Assembly: GCF_947496995.1 (NCBI RefSeq)
Contig: NZ_CANMFD010000009.1
Location: forward strand, 36,399-100,398
Source: an uncultured Roseibium sp.
GTDB taxonomy: Bacteria; Pseudomonadota; Alphaproteobacteria; Rhizobiales; Stappiaceae
Length of the DNA: 64,000 nucleotides
Reading direction: 5' to 3'
Every line of letters starts with the position of its first letter. Positions within the stretch are counted from its first letter, which is position 1. Below, one piece after another: positions 26,022 through 34,744 of the stretch. Position numbers and translations under genes: made by a program. The notes below the pieces were generated by a model. The model was not told the DNA's origin. It did no database searches and saw only the letters and a list, made by a program, of their open reading frames with translations.

Positions 26022-26906
26022 TCAGGCTATCGCGGCACCGGCTTTCAGATCGAGCAGAAACTCCTCGACGGCGGCAGCGAAGACATCGTTCTTGTCACCG
26101 GCCACCATGTGTCCGGCGTCGCGGATGTCCGTGAACCTTGCCTGCGGAACCCGCTCGCGAAACTCCCGGACATGATCGAGGGAGACCAGTTCCGAATTCT
26201 GACCGCGAATGAGCAGGACCGGCAGCGTGAGATTGGACGTGGCCGCCAGCACCTCTTCCTGCACCGATGCCGACACCTCGGCATCCTGATGCTGCCGTGA
26301 TTGCAGAAACGCCGGATCCCAATGCCAGCGCAGCCTGCCGTCGTCATGAAGCCGCAGGTTCTTGGAGAGCCCGGAGAGGTCTTTCGGACGCGCCCTGTTC
26401 GGCAGATAGCGGGCGATCGCATCGGAGGCCTCTTCGACACTCGCAAAGCCCTCCTCGACCCGCTCCCCCATGAACCCGAGTATCTTGCTGACGCCGCCCA
26501 TGTCGATCCGCGGCGTGATATCGACCAGAACCAGCGCCGCCAGCCCCCCCGTATTCACCCGGCCTTCGGCCAGCATGCCTGCAAAACCACCGAGTGATGC
26601 GCCAACGACGACGGGTCTCGCGCCGTGACGCGCCTGCACCTGCCGTGTCACGGCAGCAAGATCCTGCGCGAAATCGAAAAAGCCGTAGTTGCCGCTTTCA
26701 ACCCAGTCACTCTCGCCGTGACCGCGCTGATCGAACGCATAGACCGGATGACCGAGGCCGGCGATCCGCCGGGATGCGGCGTCCCAGGAGTGCCGAGTCT
26801 GGCCACCGCCGTGCAGCATGATCACCGGCTGGCCGTTCTCTCCATAGAGGTCGGCAACCAGCCGGTTGTTCTCGGCGCCGCGAAATTCGATGCGTTCCGG
26901 TTCCAT
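26022..26906 (-). CDS. Alpha/beta hydrolase
   Basis: A 294-residue cytoplasmic alpha/beta hydrolase. The oxyanion motif is LHGGGQTRHSW, the nucleophile elbow is VGASLGGFAG, the acid lies around RGQNSELVS and the histidine in DAGHMVAGDKND. The last block is typical of epoxide hydrolase/haloperoxidase-like members. The start at 26906 follows GGAGGTGTC. A second, distantly related hydrolase gene ends 35 bases upstream; the pair is probably one operon. Substrate unknown. Confidence 0.85.
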   Translation of the reverse strand: MEPERIEFRGAENNRLVADLYGENGQPVIMLHGGGQTRHSWDAASRRIAGLGHPVYAFDQRGHGESDWVESGNYGFFDFAQDLAAVTRQVQARHGARPVVVGASLGGFAGMLAEGRVNTGGLAALVLVDITPRIDMGGVSKILGFMGERVEEGFASVEEASDAIARYLPNRARPKDLSGLSKNLRLHDDGRLRWHWDPAFLQSRQHQDAEVSASVQEEVLAATSNLTLPVLLIRGQNSELVSLDHVREFRERVPQARFTDIRDAGHMVAGDKNDVFAAAVEEFLLDLKAGAAIA

Positions 26907-26941
26907 GACACCTCCCGTGTGAGCGCTATCCATGTTGCTGC

Positions 26942-27697
26942 TCAGGCGTCCACATTGTTCAGGAACGCCAGAACGCCCTGTTTGTAGACCTTGTCCCCGA
27001 CCGCCACCATGTGGTCGCGCCCCGGGATATCCAGAACCTCCGCATGCGGGATGAGATCCGCCAGCTTCTGCGGGGATCCGGCGATATCGTCCTTGGTTCC
27101 GACGGCAACGAGGACCGGCCGCTCGATTCGCGCGACATCCTCTTCGCTGATCTTCTGCCGCGAGGAACGCATACAGGCCGCAAGCGCCCGCCTGTCCGAG
27201 CCGGTCTGGTCGGAAAATGCCCGGAAGGCGCGGCCCGTCCGGTCGGAAACGTCCTGCAGACGCTCGGCTTCGAGCGCCGATGCAATCGGCTCGGGATCGC
27301 CGACGCCGGAAACCATGCCGTACCCCAGACCGCCGAACACCGCCCGGCGGACACGGCCAGGATGGTTGAGCGTCAGGAACGCGGAAATCCGCGCGCCCAT
27401 CGAATATCCCATGATATCGGCCTGTTCGATCTCCAGATGGTCGAGCAGATGCCGCGCGTCTTCCGCCATGACCGGCGCCCCATAGGCGGCAGGATCATAA
27501 AATTTCTGGCTCTCGCCATGGCCGCGATTGTCGATGGCGATCACCCGCCGGCCGTCCTTGACAAGAAGATCGACCCAACCGGGATATTGCCAGTTGACCT
27601 GTTTGTTGGATGCAAAACCGTGGATCAGCAGAATCGGGTCACCAGACCCCTCATCCAGATAGGCGATCCTGACCCCGTCGTATTCAAACTGCGGCAT
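26942..27697 (-). CDS. Alpha/beta hydrolase
   Basis: A 251-residue alpha/beta hydrolase with LIHGFASNKQVNW (oxyanion), DNRGHGESQKFYDP, the nucleophile elbow MGYSMGARISAF, an acid in VGTKDDIAGSP and histidine in PGRDHMVAVGDK. It resembles 3-oxoadipate enol-lactonase-type esterases, but no aromatic catabolism genes are nearby. The start at 27697 (MPQFEYDG) avoids an unlikely hydrophobic 12-residue extension. First gene of a two-hydrolase unit. Confidence 0.83.
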   Translation of the reverse strand: MPQFEYDGVRIAYLDEGSGDPILLIHGFASNKQVNWQYPGWVDLLVKDGRRVIAIDNRGHGESQKFYDPAAYGAPVMAEDARHLLDHLEIEQADIMGYSMGARISAFLTLNHPGRVRRAVFGGLGYGMVSGVGDPEPIASALEAERLQDVSDRTGRAFRAFSDQTGSDRRALAACMRSSRQKISEEDVARIERPVLVAVGTKDDIAGSPQKLADLIPHAEVLDIPGRDHMVAVGDKVYKQGVLAFLNNVDA

Positions 27698-27921
27698 GCA
27701 ACTAATGACCTTTACGTAAACGGAAAACACCAATCGTGCTAGAGTAAGCAGTAAAACCGTCTTTGCAAAGGCTCAACCCCAAATACCACCCCCGTTGACC
27801 AGGCTTGCGTCCCCGTCACTTATCGCCCTGGTCGCAGGAGGCGTCGAATTTGCTCAATTCTCGGCTTCGTGACTTCCGAACAGCTCCCTGAAGCTTATCC
27901 CGATTGAATAATCCTACTGAT

Positions 27922-28794
27922 TCAGGCTTCTTCAAGCGCCGTCTCGATGAATTTGCGCACCTTGAGCGGCACGAAGCTCTGACGGGGATAGACCAGATAA
28001 GTCGTGAATTCATCCGTCTTGAGATCCGGGAGAACAGGTCTCAGCCGCACGTTCGACCAGTGGGTCGCCGATATGAATTCCGGTAACGGTCCAATCCCCA
28101 GATCAGCCTCAATAAACGCCTTGCAGGTCTGCAGGTCGTCCACCTGAAGATGATCTCCTATGGTCACCAGATGGGTGTGCCCTGCTCGATCGATCAGAGG
28201 CACTTCCCTCGGTCTTTGAGCAATCCCGATAAGATTGTGCTTGCCGAGATCAGACAACGAAACCGGCGTGCCGTGTTGGGCAAGATAGGACTCGCTCGCC
28301 CAAAGCCCGACCCGCATTTTGAGGAACCGCCGGGCGATCAGGCTTGAATCGGCGAGGTCCCCGATGCGCACTGCAAGATCGATCTTTTCCGCGATAAGGT
28401 CCTGCACATTGTTGGAGACATTCAGCTCGACCGATACCTGCGAATAACGGTCGAGGTAACGTTTGATGATCGGCGCCAGCAGTGTTTGCGACAGCTCCGC
28501 GGTTGCGGTGATCCTGAGACGCCCGGTCGGTAGATCGGAGCCTTGCTCAAGGGCCTGTTCGGCTACGGCCATCTCCTTGAGCGCCCTGACGCAGTGCGCA
28601 TGATATCTGCGCCCTGCCTCGGTGACGCTCAGTTTGCGCGTGGTCCTGTGCAAAAGCGTGACGCCCAACTGTTTTTCCAGCCGCGCCAGCTTTGCGCTCA
28701 CAGTGGTGGTCGGCATGCCGAGGCGCCGGGCAGCCCGGGAAAAGCTCTGCGCATCGACGACTTCTACAAAGACATCAATTCCATCAAGGGTCAT
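27922..28794 (-). CDS. LysR family transcriptional regulator
   Basis: A 290-residue LysR regulator. The N-terminal winged HTH covers residues 1-60 (SFSRAARRLGMPTTTVSAKLARLEKQLGV). The C-terminal co-inducer domain follows (GRLRITATAEL to the end). It belongs to the subgroup that often controls a divergently transcribed gene. Here that is the DoxX-like gene at 28945. A T-N11-A palindrome lies in the shared region. The inducer is unknown. Confidence 0.92.
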   Translation of the reverse strand: MTLDGIDVFVEVVDAQSFSRAARRLGMPTTTVSAKLARLEKQLGVTLLHRTTRKLSVTEAGRRYHAHCVRALKEMAVAEQALEQGSDLPTGRLRITATAELSQTLLAPIIKRYLDRYSQVSVELNVSNNVQDLIAEKIDLAVRIGDLADSSLIARRFLKMRVGLWASESYLAQHGTPVSLSDLGKHNLIGIAQRPREVPLIDRAGHTHLVTIGDHLQVDDLQTCKAFIEADLGIGPLPEFISATHWSNVRLRPVLPDLKTDEFTTYLVYPRQSFVPLKVRKFIETALEEA

Positions 28795-28837
28795 GTCGGC
28801 CTCCGGCCTGCATCCAATTATCCCATATTATGCAAAG

Positions 28838-28850
28838 TAATTCCAAATTA
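28838..28850. promoter_or_regulatory. LysR-type T-N11-A palindrome
   Basis: TAATT-CCA-AATTA sits between the divergent LysR and DoxX genes, with further AATTAT/ATATTATG half sites at 28815-28832. It fits the LysR binding geometry. Confidence 0.5.
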
Positions 28851-28944
28851 TACCGTATAGATGAATGATGCGTGAGCCTGTAACTCCTCTTTGGAACGCT
28901 CCAGCTGAAACAGCGGCGGCGAAGAGATCACGAAGGAACGTGAA

Positions 28945-29337
28945 ATGGTTACAGGATCGAAAAAACTGAATATCGGATTGTGGGTCGCCCAGATCCTGTT
29001 GCTGGTCGTGTATGGCGCGGCCGGCGCGATGAAAGCAACGCAGCCGATCCCGATGCTGGATGAGATGCTCGGCGGGTGGCCAGGTCATGCGCCGGCTCTG
29101 GCGCGGTTCATCGGAGTCGCGGAAATTCTCGGAGCGATTGGCATGGTTGCCCCCATGCTCACAGGGATTAAGCCGCGCCTGACCCTGTGGGCAGCCTCCG
29201 GATTGACCCTCGTACAGGTCCTGGCGATCCCCTTCCACGTTTACCGCGGCGAGTTTGAAGCGCTTCCGGTAAACATCGTCCTGATCGCGCTGTCGCTCTT
29301 TGTACTGTGGGGCCGTGGCCGCAAGCTTCCGGTCTGA
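28945..29337 (+). CDS. DoxX-like membrane protein
   Basis: A 130-residue protein with four hydrophobic helices (GLWVAQILLLVVYGAAGAMK; APALARFIGVAEILGAIGMVAPML; LTLWAASGLTLVQVLAIPF; LPVNIVLIALSLFVLWG). It fits the DoxX family; the biochemical role is unclear and often linked to redox or stress. An AAGGAACGTGAA ribosome site precedes the ATG. Presumed target of the divergent LysR. Confidence 0.8.
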   Translation: MVTGSKKLNIGLWVAQILLLVVYGAAGAMKATQPIPMLDEMLGGWPGHAPALARFIGVAEILGAIGMVAPMLTGIKPRLTLWAASGLTLVQVLAIPFHVYRGEFEALPVNIVLIALSLFVLWGRGRKLPV

Positions 29338-29355
29338 CCACCGAGGGCGCGTATT

Positions 29356-29499
29356 GTGGACCCGCAGGTTGGCAAGCCGATCTTCATCCAAAGGCACCGA
29401 CAATCCCTGACGGACAAGGCGGTGTTTCCGCAAGACCCGCCCGATGTCTTTCAGGCTGACCGTGTTCCCGGCGTTGATGACAACGGCAGTTTGTCAACA
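29356..29499 (-). pseudogene. Possible gene remnant
   Basis: Between the DoxX gene and a hairpin, the minus strand reads a short frame with gene-like composition (AVVINAGNTVSLKDIGRVL, then SVPLDEDRLANLRVHN). It resembles the C-terminal part of an NAD-dependent epimerase/dehydrogenase or similar protein but is truncated at both ends: an in-frame stop precedes it, and it runs into the DoxX gene. Assignment is tentative. Confidence 0.25.
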
Positions 29500-29505
29500 T
29501 TTTGA

Positions 29506-29533
29506 GGAGCGGCCGTAAGCCTTTGGCCGCTCC
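29506..29533. terminator. Hairpin between DoxX and MBL genes
   Basis: GGAGCGGCC (29506-29514) and GGCCGCTCC (29525-29533) form a perfect 9-base stem between convergent genes. No T-run. Confidence 0.45.
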
Positions 29534-29589
29534 CCGGAGTTCCCCTTACCGGTCTTGCAGGACCAGGCTGAGGCTCTGCTGTATCGGGC

Positions 29590-30492
29590 CTAGCCCCACT
29601 TCATCTCGCCCTTGGCGACCTTCGAGCCGATGTCGAGGGCGATTTCCATGCCCAGGCCCGGGAAGCGCTCCAACATTGCGGCCTTGAGGGCAGCGCTGTC
29701 GCTGGCCTTGCCGATTTCCTCTTCAAAAGCAAGAAGATAGGACTTGGTGTATTCCACCGCAGCAAGGCCCGTTGCGGCATCGACTGTCATGTGCCCGGGG
29801 ATCAGGACCTCCGGGTTGCGCGCCGCAATCGCGTCCAGGGTCTTGACCCAGGCAGCACGGCTTTCGGCTGTCTGGGTATCAGCCGTCCACACATGAACCC
29901 CCGAGAAGACCATCACACCGCCGAATACTGCATTGAGCGACGGCACGAACAGGTAGCGGCGGTTGGCAAGGCCGTCTTCGGCATCGACGATCTCGATGGT
30001 CTCGCCATCGAGCGAAAGCGCCGGTTCATCATAGGCCTCCGGAAAGACGATATCATCGAGGCTTGCCGGACCGTTTTCCTTCAGTTGCGGCCCCCACGTG
30101 GCGAGTTTCTTTTCAACGTTGCCCCTGATCGCTTCCAGCGTTGCGGACGCCGCGATAACCCTTGCGTCCGGGAAGGCTTCGGTGATCGGCTTCAGGCTGA
30201 AATAGAAGTCCGGATCTGACTGGCTGATGTAGATGGTTGTCAGCTTCTTGCCGGTTGCCTTGATGGCGTCGGCAAGAGCGCGGCCGTCCGGATAGGTAAA
30301 CCCGCCATCGATGAGAACGGCTTCAGTCGGTCCGGAAAGCAGGACCGGCGCACGGAAAAAGCCGTTCGGGCCTGCGGGGAAATGCTGCCAGCTGAGCTTG
30401 CTGCCGGCAGCATTGCCAATATCGGCGCGAGCGAACGCGGCGGTTGCTCCCAGAGCGATTGAGGTCTTCAGGACTTGTCTTCTTGTCAGCAT
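29590..30492 (-). CDS. Exported metallo-beta-lactamase-fold protein with altered metal site
   Basis: A 300-residue MBL-fold protein. The N-terminus is a Tat-type signal (LTRRQVLKTSIALGATAAFA). The fold is visible in VLLSGPTEAVLIDGG and later LNAVFGGVMVFSGVHVW and VLIPGHM. The signature THxHxDH, expected at residues 90-96, reads SQSDPDF, so all three histidines of the metal motif are replaced, while Asp95 remains. It may therefore not be a zinc hydrolase. It is 29 bases downstream of a DsbA-like gene and divergent from a LysR gene, suggesting a small redox-linked operon. Confidence 0.78.
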   Translation of the reverse strand: MLTRRQVLKTSIALGATAAFARADIGNAAGSKLSWQHFPAGPNGFFRAPVLLSGPTEAVLIDGGFTYPDGRALADAIKATGKKLTTIYISQSDPDFYFSLKPITEAFPDARVIAASATLEAIRGNVEKKLATWGPQLKENGPASLDDIVFPEAYDEPALSLDGETIEIVDAEDGLANRRYLFVPSLNAVFGGVMVFSGVHVWTADTQTAESRAAWVKTLDAIAARNPEVLIPGHMTVDAATGLAAVEYTKSYLLAFEEEIGKASDSAALKAAMLERFPGLGMEIALDIGSKVAKGEMKWG

Positions 30493-30521
30493 TTGAATGC
30501 TTCCTTTGCTGGTTGAGATGG

Positions 30522-31151
30522 TCAGGCGGCGATCTGTGCCGCGAGCTGATCGAAGTCGCCGTAAAGCGCGTTGCTGTTCAGCAGACGGCGGTTGGCGCCG
30601 TCGCCAGCCACAAGCGCCGGCACACCGTTGGCGCCAAACGCCGCCATGTCGCTGCGCGCGGCCGACGTCTTTGTGCGATAGAGGGCGTAAAGGCTCTCGT
30701 CCGGCGCACGCAGGCTGCGCGCTGCGGCGGGAAAGCCCGTTTCCTCCAGAATGGCAGCGACAGTTTCCAGATCGGAGGTGTCGCGGCCGTCTTCATAGCG
30801 TGCATGCTGGAGGGTCTTCAGCACGGCGAGTTCCTTGCCCGGCTCGCTCAGACCGACAGCAACCAGCGCCAGCGTCGCAGGCGCCGAATCGAACATGTTG
30901 CCCGGGGTATCCAGAACCTGCGTCTTGTAGGCCTCCGTGAAGGGCAGGCCGGTAAGCCGCGCGATCCGCTGATCGTTCTGCCAGGCGAATTGCGCAAAGC
31001 CCGCATCGAGAGGTCGCGCCCCTTCTCCGGCGAAAAGCCCGGTGGGGCTGAGGGCCAGCGTCACATTCTCAAGGGCTGCCAGGCGTTCGATGGCAGGGCT
31101 TGCGCCATAGCACCAGCCGCACAGTGGGTCGAATAGGTAGGTGATCTGCAT
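30522..31151 (-). CDS. DsbA family thioredoxin-fold protein
   Basis: A 209-residue DsbA/FrnE-like protein with the active-site CGWC at Cys11-Cys14 in DPLCGWCYGASPA. The family includes cytoplasmic thiol oxidoreductases and isomerases. There is no signal peptide, so cytoplasmic. The C-terminal cis-proline loop is near NGVPALVAGDG. First gene of a two-gene unit with the MBL-fold protein, divergent from a LysR regulator. Confidence 0.87.
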   Translation of the reverse strand: MQITYLFDPLCGWCYGASPAIERLAALENVTLALSPTGLFAGEGARPLDAGFAQFAWQNDQRIARLTGLPFTEAYKTQVLDTPGNMFDSAPATLALVAVGLSEPGKELAVLKTLQHARYEDGRDTSDLETVAAILEETGFPAAARSLRAPDESLYALYRTKTSAARSDMAAFGANGVPALVAGDGANRRLLNSNALYGDFDQLAAQIAA

Positions 31152-31231
31152 GTCCTGTCTCCATCAGTCATTGTTTCGTTGACAGATAGAGGCAGTTGAT
31201 AGACAGATAAATGACGCACAATCACACAGAC

Positions 31232-31250
31232 TGTAAGTTAAAAACTTACA
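31232..31250. promoter_or_regulatory. Perfect palindrome upstream of LysR gene
   Basis: TGTAAGTT and AACTTACA are perfect 8-base arms around AAA, 14 bases before the LysR start codon. It contains the T-N11-A geometry. It is likely an operator for autoregulation and for the divergent DsbA/MBL operon. Confidence 0.6.
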
Positions 31251-31264
31251 ATAAACAGGCAGCC

Positions 31265-32161
31265 ATGAAGCCGATCAACCTCAACCGTCTCGCCTATTTC
31301 ACCGCGGTCGTCGACACCGGTTCCTTCACCCAGGCGGCCGAGCGGCTCGGTATTACCAAGACCGTCGTCAGCCAACAGGTGGCGCGGCTTGAGGACGAGT
31401 TGAAAACCACACTGCTGGTCCGCACGACGCGACGGGTCATGCCGACGGAAGCCGGCCGCCTTCTGCATGCGCGCAGCGTTCTGATCCTGCGGGAGTTGGA
31501 GGAGGCGATCGACGAGGTCGGGGAAGCGAATGCGGAACCGATCGGCACCCTCCGCATAGCAGCTCCGAACGATTACGGAACAACCATGATCGCGCCACTG
31601 GCAGCCGCATTCCGGAAGCAATACCCCGCTTGTGACGTCGAGCTTCTGATTTCCGACGACAAGCTGGATGTGATCGGAAATCAGGTCGATCTCTCCATCC
31701 GCGTAGGCTGGCTGGCCGATTCCAGCCTGAAGACCAAGCGTATAGGCACATTCCGGCAACTCCTGGTCGCCTCACCCGGCTTCGCAGCCGAACTCGATAT
31801 TCGCGAGCCCGGGGACCTTTCCGCCGTGCCGCTCATCGCCAACTTGGCGCTACGCGAGCCTCTGACCTGGAGCTTCAGCAAAGACGACTTTGACCGCAGA
31901 CAGGTCACATTGAACGGGGCGATATCCATCGATGCGACGCCGGCCGTCCTCCAGGCGTGTCTTGCAGATGGCGGGCTTGCCGTTTTGCCGGATTTTCTGA
32001 TCGCCGATCATCTGGCCCAGGGCAGTCTTGTCCGCGTGTTGCCGGAATGGGATCTGCCGGCGGGCGGCATCCACGTCGTCTATCCCGCTGCGCGCTTCAG
32101 ACCTCAGAAGGTGACGCGTTTCGTCGACATGCTTGCGGTACGCCAGCGGGAGTATTCATGA
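31265..32161 (+). CDS. LysR family transcriptional regulator
   Basis: A 298-residue LysR regulator. The HTH is near residues 15-45 (SFTQAAERLGITKTVVSQQVARLEDEL), followed by the effector domain (GTLRIAAPNDYGTTMIAPLA). The start at 31265 begins MKPINLNRLAYF, the usual LysR N-terminus, and excludes an 18-residue extension through the palindrome. Divergent from the DsbA/MBL genes, which it probably controls. Confidence 0.92.
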   Translation: MKPINLNRLAYFTAVVDTGSFTQAAERLGITKTVVSQQVARLEDELKTTLLVRTTRRVMPTEAGRLLHARSVLILRELEEAIDEVGEANAEPIGTLRIAAPNDYGTTMIAPLAAAFRKQYPACDVELLISDDKLDVIGNQVDLSIRVGWLADSSLKTKRIGTFRQLLVASPGFAAELDIREPGDLSAVPLIANLALREPLTWSFSKDDFDRRQVTLNGAISIDATPAVLQACLADGGLAVLPDFLIADHLAQGSLVRVLPEWDLPAGGIHVVYPAARFRPQKVTRFVDMLAVRQREYS

Positions 32162-32431
32162 CTTCAAACTCCCCTCGCCGAGTTTCAGGATAACAAAAAC
32201 GCCTCAGCGAGTGTATTGCACCGGGTCGATGCCTCGCCCGGAACCGCGCCGCCATTGCGTCCCGGTCAGGTCGCTCCGCTCTTTCTGAACCAGATCCCCA
32301 AAACAGGTGCCCCGTTTGGCTCTTGATTGGGGGATCGCGGCACAATGCCCCTACCCAACCGTTTTTCAAATGGATATGGTCCGCGAAACTTGATATCGGG
32401 AATTGCCCCTTGCAAGAGAAGGAATGTGACA

Positions 32432-32677
32432 ATGGCGGATCACGTTGTCCCGCATTTTCAAAACTCCAGCGGACATGATTCAGTAGCGATCGGTGCCCAT
32501 GAATTCATGTGCATCGGGGCCAATCCCCCGTTTGATCATCCTCATGTCTTTCTGGACATGGGCAGCGAGAAGGAAATCGTCTGTCCTTATTGCTCGACGC
32601 TTTACAAGTTCGACGCCACCTTGACGGCGCACGAATCCTCCCCGGTGGATTGCACCTGGACACCCGCCGCAGCCTGA
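32432..32677 (+). CDS. CHCC-type zinc finger protein
   Basis: An 81-residue protein of the zf-CHCC family related to mitochondrial complex I subunit NDUFS6. Putative zinc ligands are the Cys in FMCIGANPPFDHPH, one of its His residues, and CPYC in EIVCPYCSTLYKF. In alphaproteobacteria these proteins are encoded alone. The start at 32432 follows GGAATGTGACA. It precedes the FAD monooxygenase by 15 bases, so the pair is probably co-transcribed. Confidence 0.85.
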   Translation: MADHVVPHFQNSSGHDSVAIGAHEFMCIGANPPFDHPHVFLDMGSEKEIVCPYCSTLYKFDATLTAHESSPVDCTWTPAAA

Positions 32678-32692
32678 CCTGAAAGCGGCGCC

Positions 32693-33895
32693 ATGACCCA
32701 GACCGGGGACACCCTGCAGCCGATCATCATCGCCGGGGCCGGTATCGGTGGTCTCGCCGCCGCGCTTGCGCTGCGCCAGCAAGGTCATGAGATCGTCCTG
32801 ATGGACAAGGCCGCCGGGCTTTCGGAAGTCGGCGCGGGACTGCAGCTTTCCCCCAATGCGTGTTCTGTCCTGGACCGGCTCGGCGTTCTGGACGCCCTCG
32901 AGCCCCATGCCTGCGCCCCGGACTATCTGAGGATCCGGTCGGGACAATCCGGCCGACAACTGGGCCGCGTGCGTTTCGGCGATTATCTCAGGCAGCGCCA
33001 CGGTTATCCGTTCTGGGTGATCCACCGGGCCGACCTGCAGCGGGTTCTGCTGGAGCGTGTCGAGCAGACAGCGGGAATCACGATCCGCCTTGCCACCGAG
33101 GTGCTGGATCTGGAGCCTTCTCCTTACGATCACCTGTCCTGCATCTACCAAAGCGACGGTGTGACCGCGAACCTGTCCTGCAAGGCCCTTGTTGGCGCGG
33201 ACGGGGTCTGGTCCAGGTCACGGCGGATCATCCCGGGACATGAAAACGCGAAATTCAGCGGCCAGGTCGCCTACCGGGCAACACTGCCGATAGAAGCCGC
33301 CCCCGCCAGTTGGAGAAAGGACTCCGGACTATGGATGCACCGGGATTCCCATCTGGTGCATTATCCCGTCAGAGGCGGCCGCGATCTCAATATCGTCGGT
33401 CTGGCAGCCGAAGCCTGGAAAGACGAGACATGGTCCGCGACGGCCGACACGAAATCGGTCCTGCATGTGTTCCGGGACTGGCCGGCCGAAGTCCGCACCC
33501 TCCTGGGCAAGACGGACACCTGGCTGAAATGGGCGCTGTGCAGCGTCGATGCGTCAGGTCCCTGGTCCCATGGCCACGTGGCGCTGATGGGGGACGCGGC
33601 GCACGCCATGCTGCCCTATATGGCACAGGGAGCCGCCATGGCGATCGAGGATGCCGCCGTTCTGGCGAAACATCTGCCGCCGGATGTCGCAAATATACCC
33701 GCCGCCCTGCGGGCCTTTGAGCGCGAACGCAAGCCGAGGGTCACCCGCATCCAGGGCATAGCCTTCCGAAACGCAAAGGTTTTCCATTTTTCCGGCATCA
33801 AGGCGTTTGCGCGCGATACGGTCCTGAACATGTCCAGTCCCGAGACCCTCGCCGCCCGCTTCGACGACGTCTACGGCTGGTCCGCCGGAGATTGA
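32693..33895 (+). CDS. FAD-dependent aromatic monooxygenase (salicylate hydroxylase-like)
   Basis: A 400-residue class A flavoprotein monooxygenase. FAD-binding motifs are GAGIGGLAAALALRQQG at the N-terminus, the DG motif in LVGADGVWSRSR, and GD in ALMGDAAHAMLPYMAQGA. This family uses NADH and O2 to hydroxylate aromatic or ubiquinone-like substrates. The likely partner context is unclear, since the neighbour is a complex I-type zinc protein; a ubiquinone-related role is possible but not shown. 15 bases after the CHCC gene. Confidence 0.87.
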   Translation: MTQTGDTLQPIIIAGAGIGGLAAALALRQQGHEIVLMDKAAGLSEVGAGLQLSPNACSVLDRLGVLDALEPHACAPDYLRIRSGQSGRQLGRVRFGDYLRQRHGYPFWVIHRADLQRVLLERVEQTAGITIRLATEVLDLEPSPYDHLSCIYQSDGVTANLSCKALVGADGVWSRSRRIIPGHENAKFSGQVAYRATLPIEAAPASWRKDSGLWMHRDSHLVHYPVRGGRDLNIVGLAAEAWKDETWSATADTKSVLHVFRDWPAEVRTLLGKTDTWLKWALCSVDASGPWSHGHVALMGDAAHAMLPYMAQGAAMAIEDAAVLAKHLPPDVANIPAALRAFERERKPRVTRIQGIAFRNAKVFHFSGIKAFARDTVLNMSSPETLAARFDDVYGWSAGD

Positions 33896-33985
33896 GTCCA
33901 CACCCCTCGGCCCGTACCCTAATGCTTGAGCTGAAGAGTAAGCTGGGATAAAGCCAACCCTATCGATTTTTCAGGGAGTTCCAAG

Positions 33986-34729
33986 ATGACCGGTCAGAAG
34001 GCAGACAAAGTCGTAACCGCTGCATTCCTGGTCATCGGAGATGAAATCCTCTCCGGCCGCACCAAGGACAAAAACATCGGCTTTACAGCCGACTACCTCA
34101 CATCGATCGGCATCGATCTCAGGGAAGCCAGGATCGTGCCGGACGACCGGGAGGAAATTGCCGCGGCGGTCAACGCCCTGCGCGCCAGATACGACTATGT
34201 CTTCACCTCCGGCGGCATCGGCCCCACCCACGACGACATCACCGCCGAATGCATTGCCGAAGCCTTCGGTGTGCCGCTGATCCTCGATCCCCGGGCCGTG
34301 GCCATTCTCGAGGCGCATTACCCTCCCGGCCAGTTCACGCCGGCCCGTCAGCGCATGGCGCGCATACCCGAGGGTGCTGACCTGATCGAGAACAAGGTCT
34401 CAAAGGCGCCGGGTTTCAGGATCGGCAATGTTTTCGTCATGGCCGGGGTGCCCGCCATCATGCAGGCCATGATGGACGCAATCGCCCCGACGCTGGCGAC
34501 CGGAAAGAAGATGCTTTCGCGAACCGTTGCCGCCGACATGCCGGAAAGCCGGATCGCCGAACGGCTCGCCAGGATTCAGGACGCCCATCCGCAAACGCTC
34601 ATCGGGTCCTATCCCCAGGCCGACAATGGGAAATTCACCACACAGATCGTCATCCGGTCACGGGACGAGGCAATCCTGACGGCTGCGGCCGAGGACGTTG
34701 CAAAGGCCGTTGCCGAGCTGTCAGGATAA
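33986..34729 (+). CDS. CinA-like molybdopterin-binding domain protein
   Basis: A 247-residue protein with the MoCF/CinA N-terminal domain: GDEILSGRTKDKN, then YDYVFTSGGIGPTHDDITAE, and the FVMAGVPAIMQAMMD segment. It lacks the CinA C-terminal deamidase domain. Members are annotated as competence/damage-inducible or nicotinamide mononucleotide-processing related; the stand-alone N-terminal form has uncertain activity. It precedes gpt on the same strand by 15 bases. Confidence 0.85.
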   Translation: MTGQKADKVVTAAFLVIGDEILSGRTKDKNIGFTADYLTSIGIDLREARIVPDDREEIAAAVNALRARYDYVFTSGGIGPTHDDITAECIAEAFGVPLILDPRAVAILEAHYPPGQFTPARQRMARIPEGADLIENKVSKAPGFRIGNVFVMAGVPAIMQAMMDAIAPTLATGKKMLSRTVAADMPESRIAERLARIQDAHPQTLIGSYPQADNGKFTTQIVIRSRDEAILTAAAEDVAKAVAELSG

Positions 34730-34744
34730 TCTGAAGGAAAAAAT

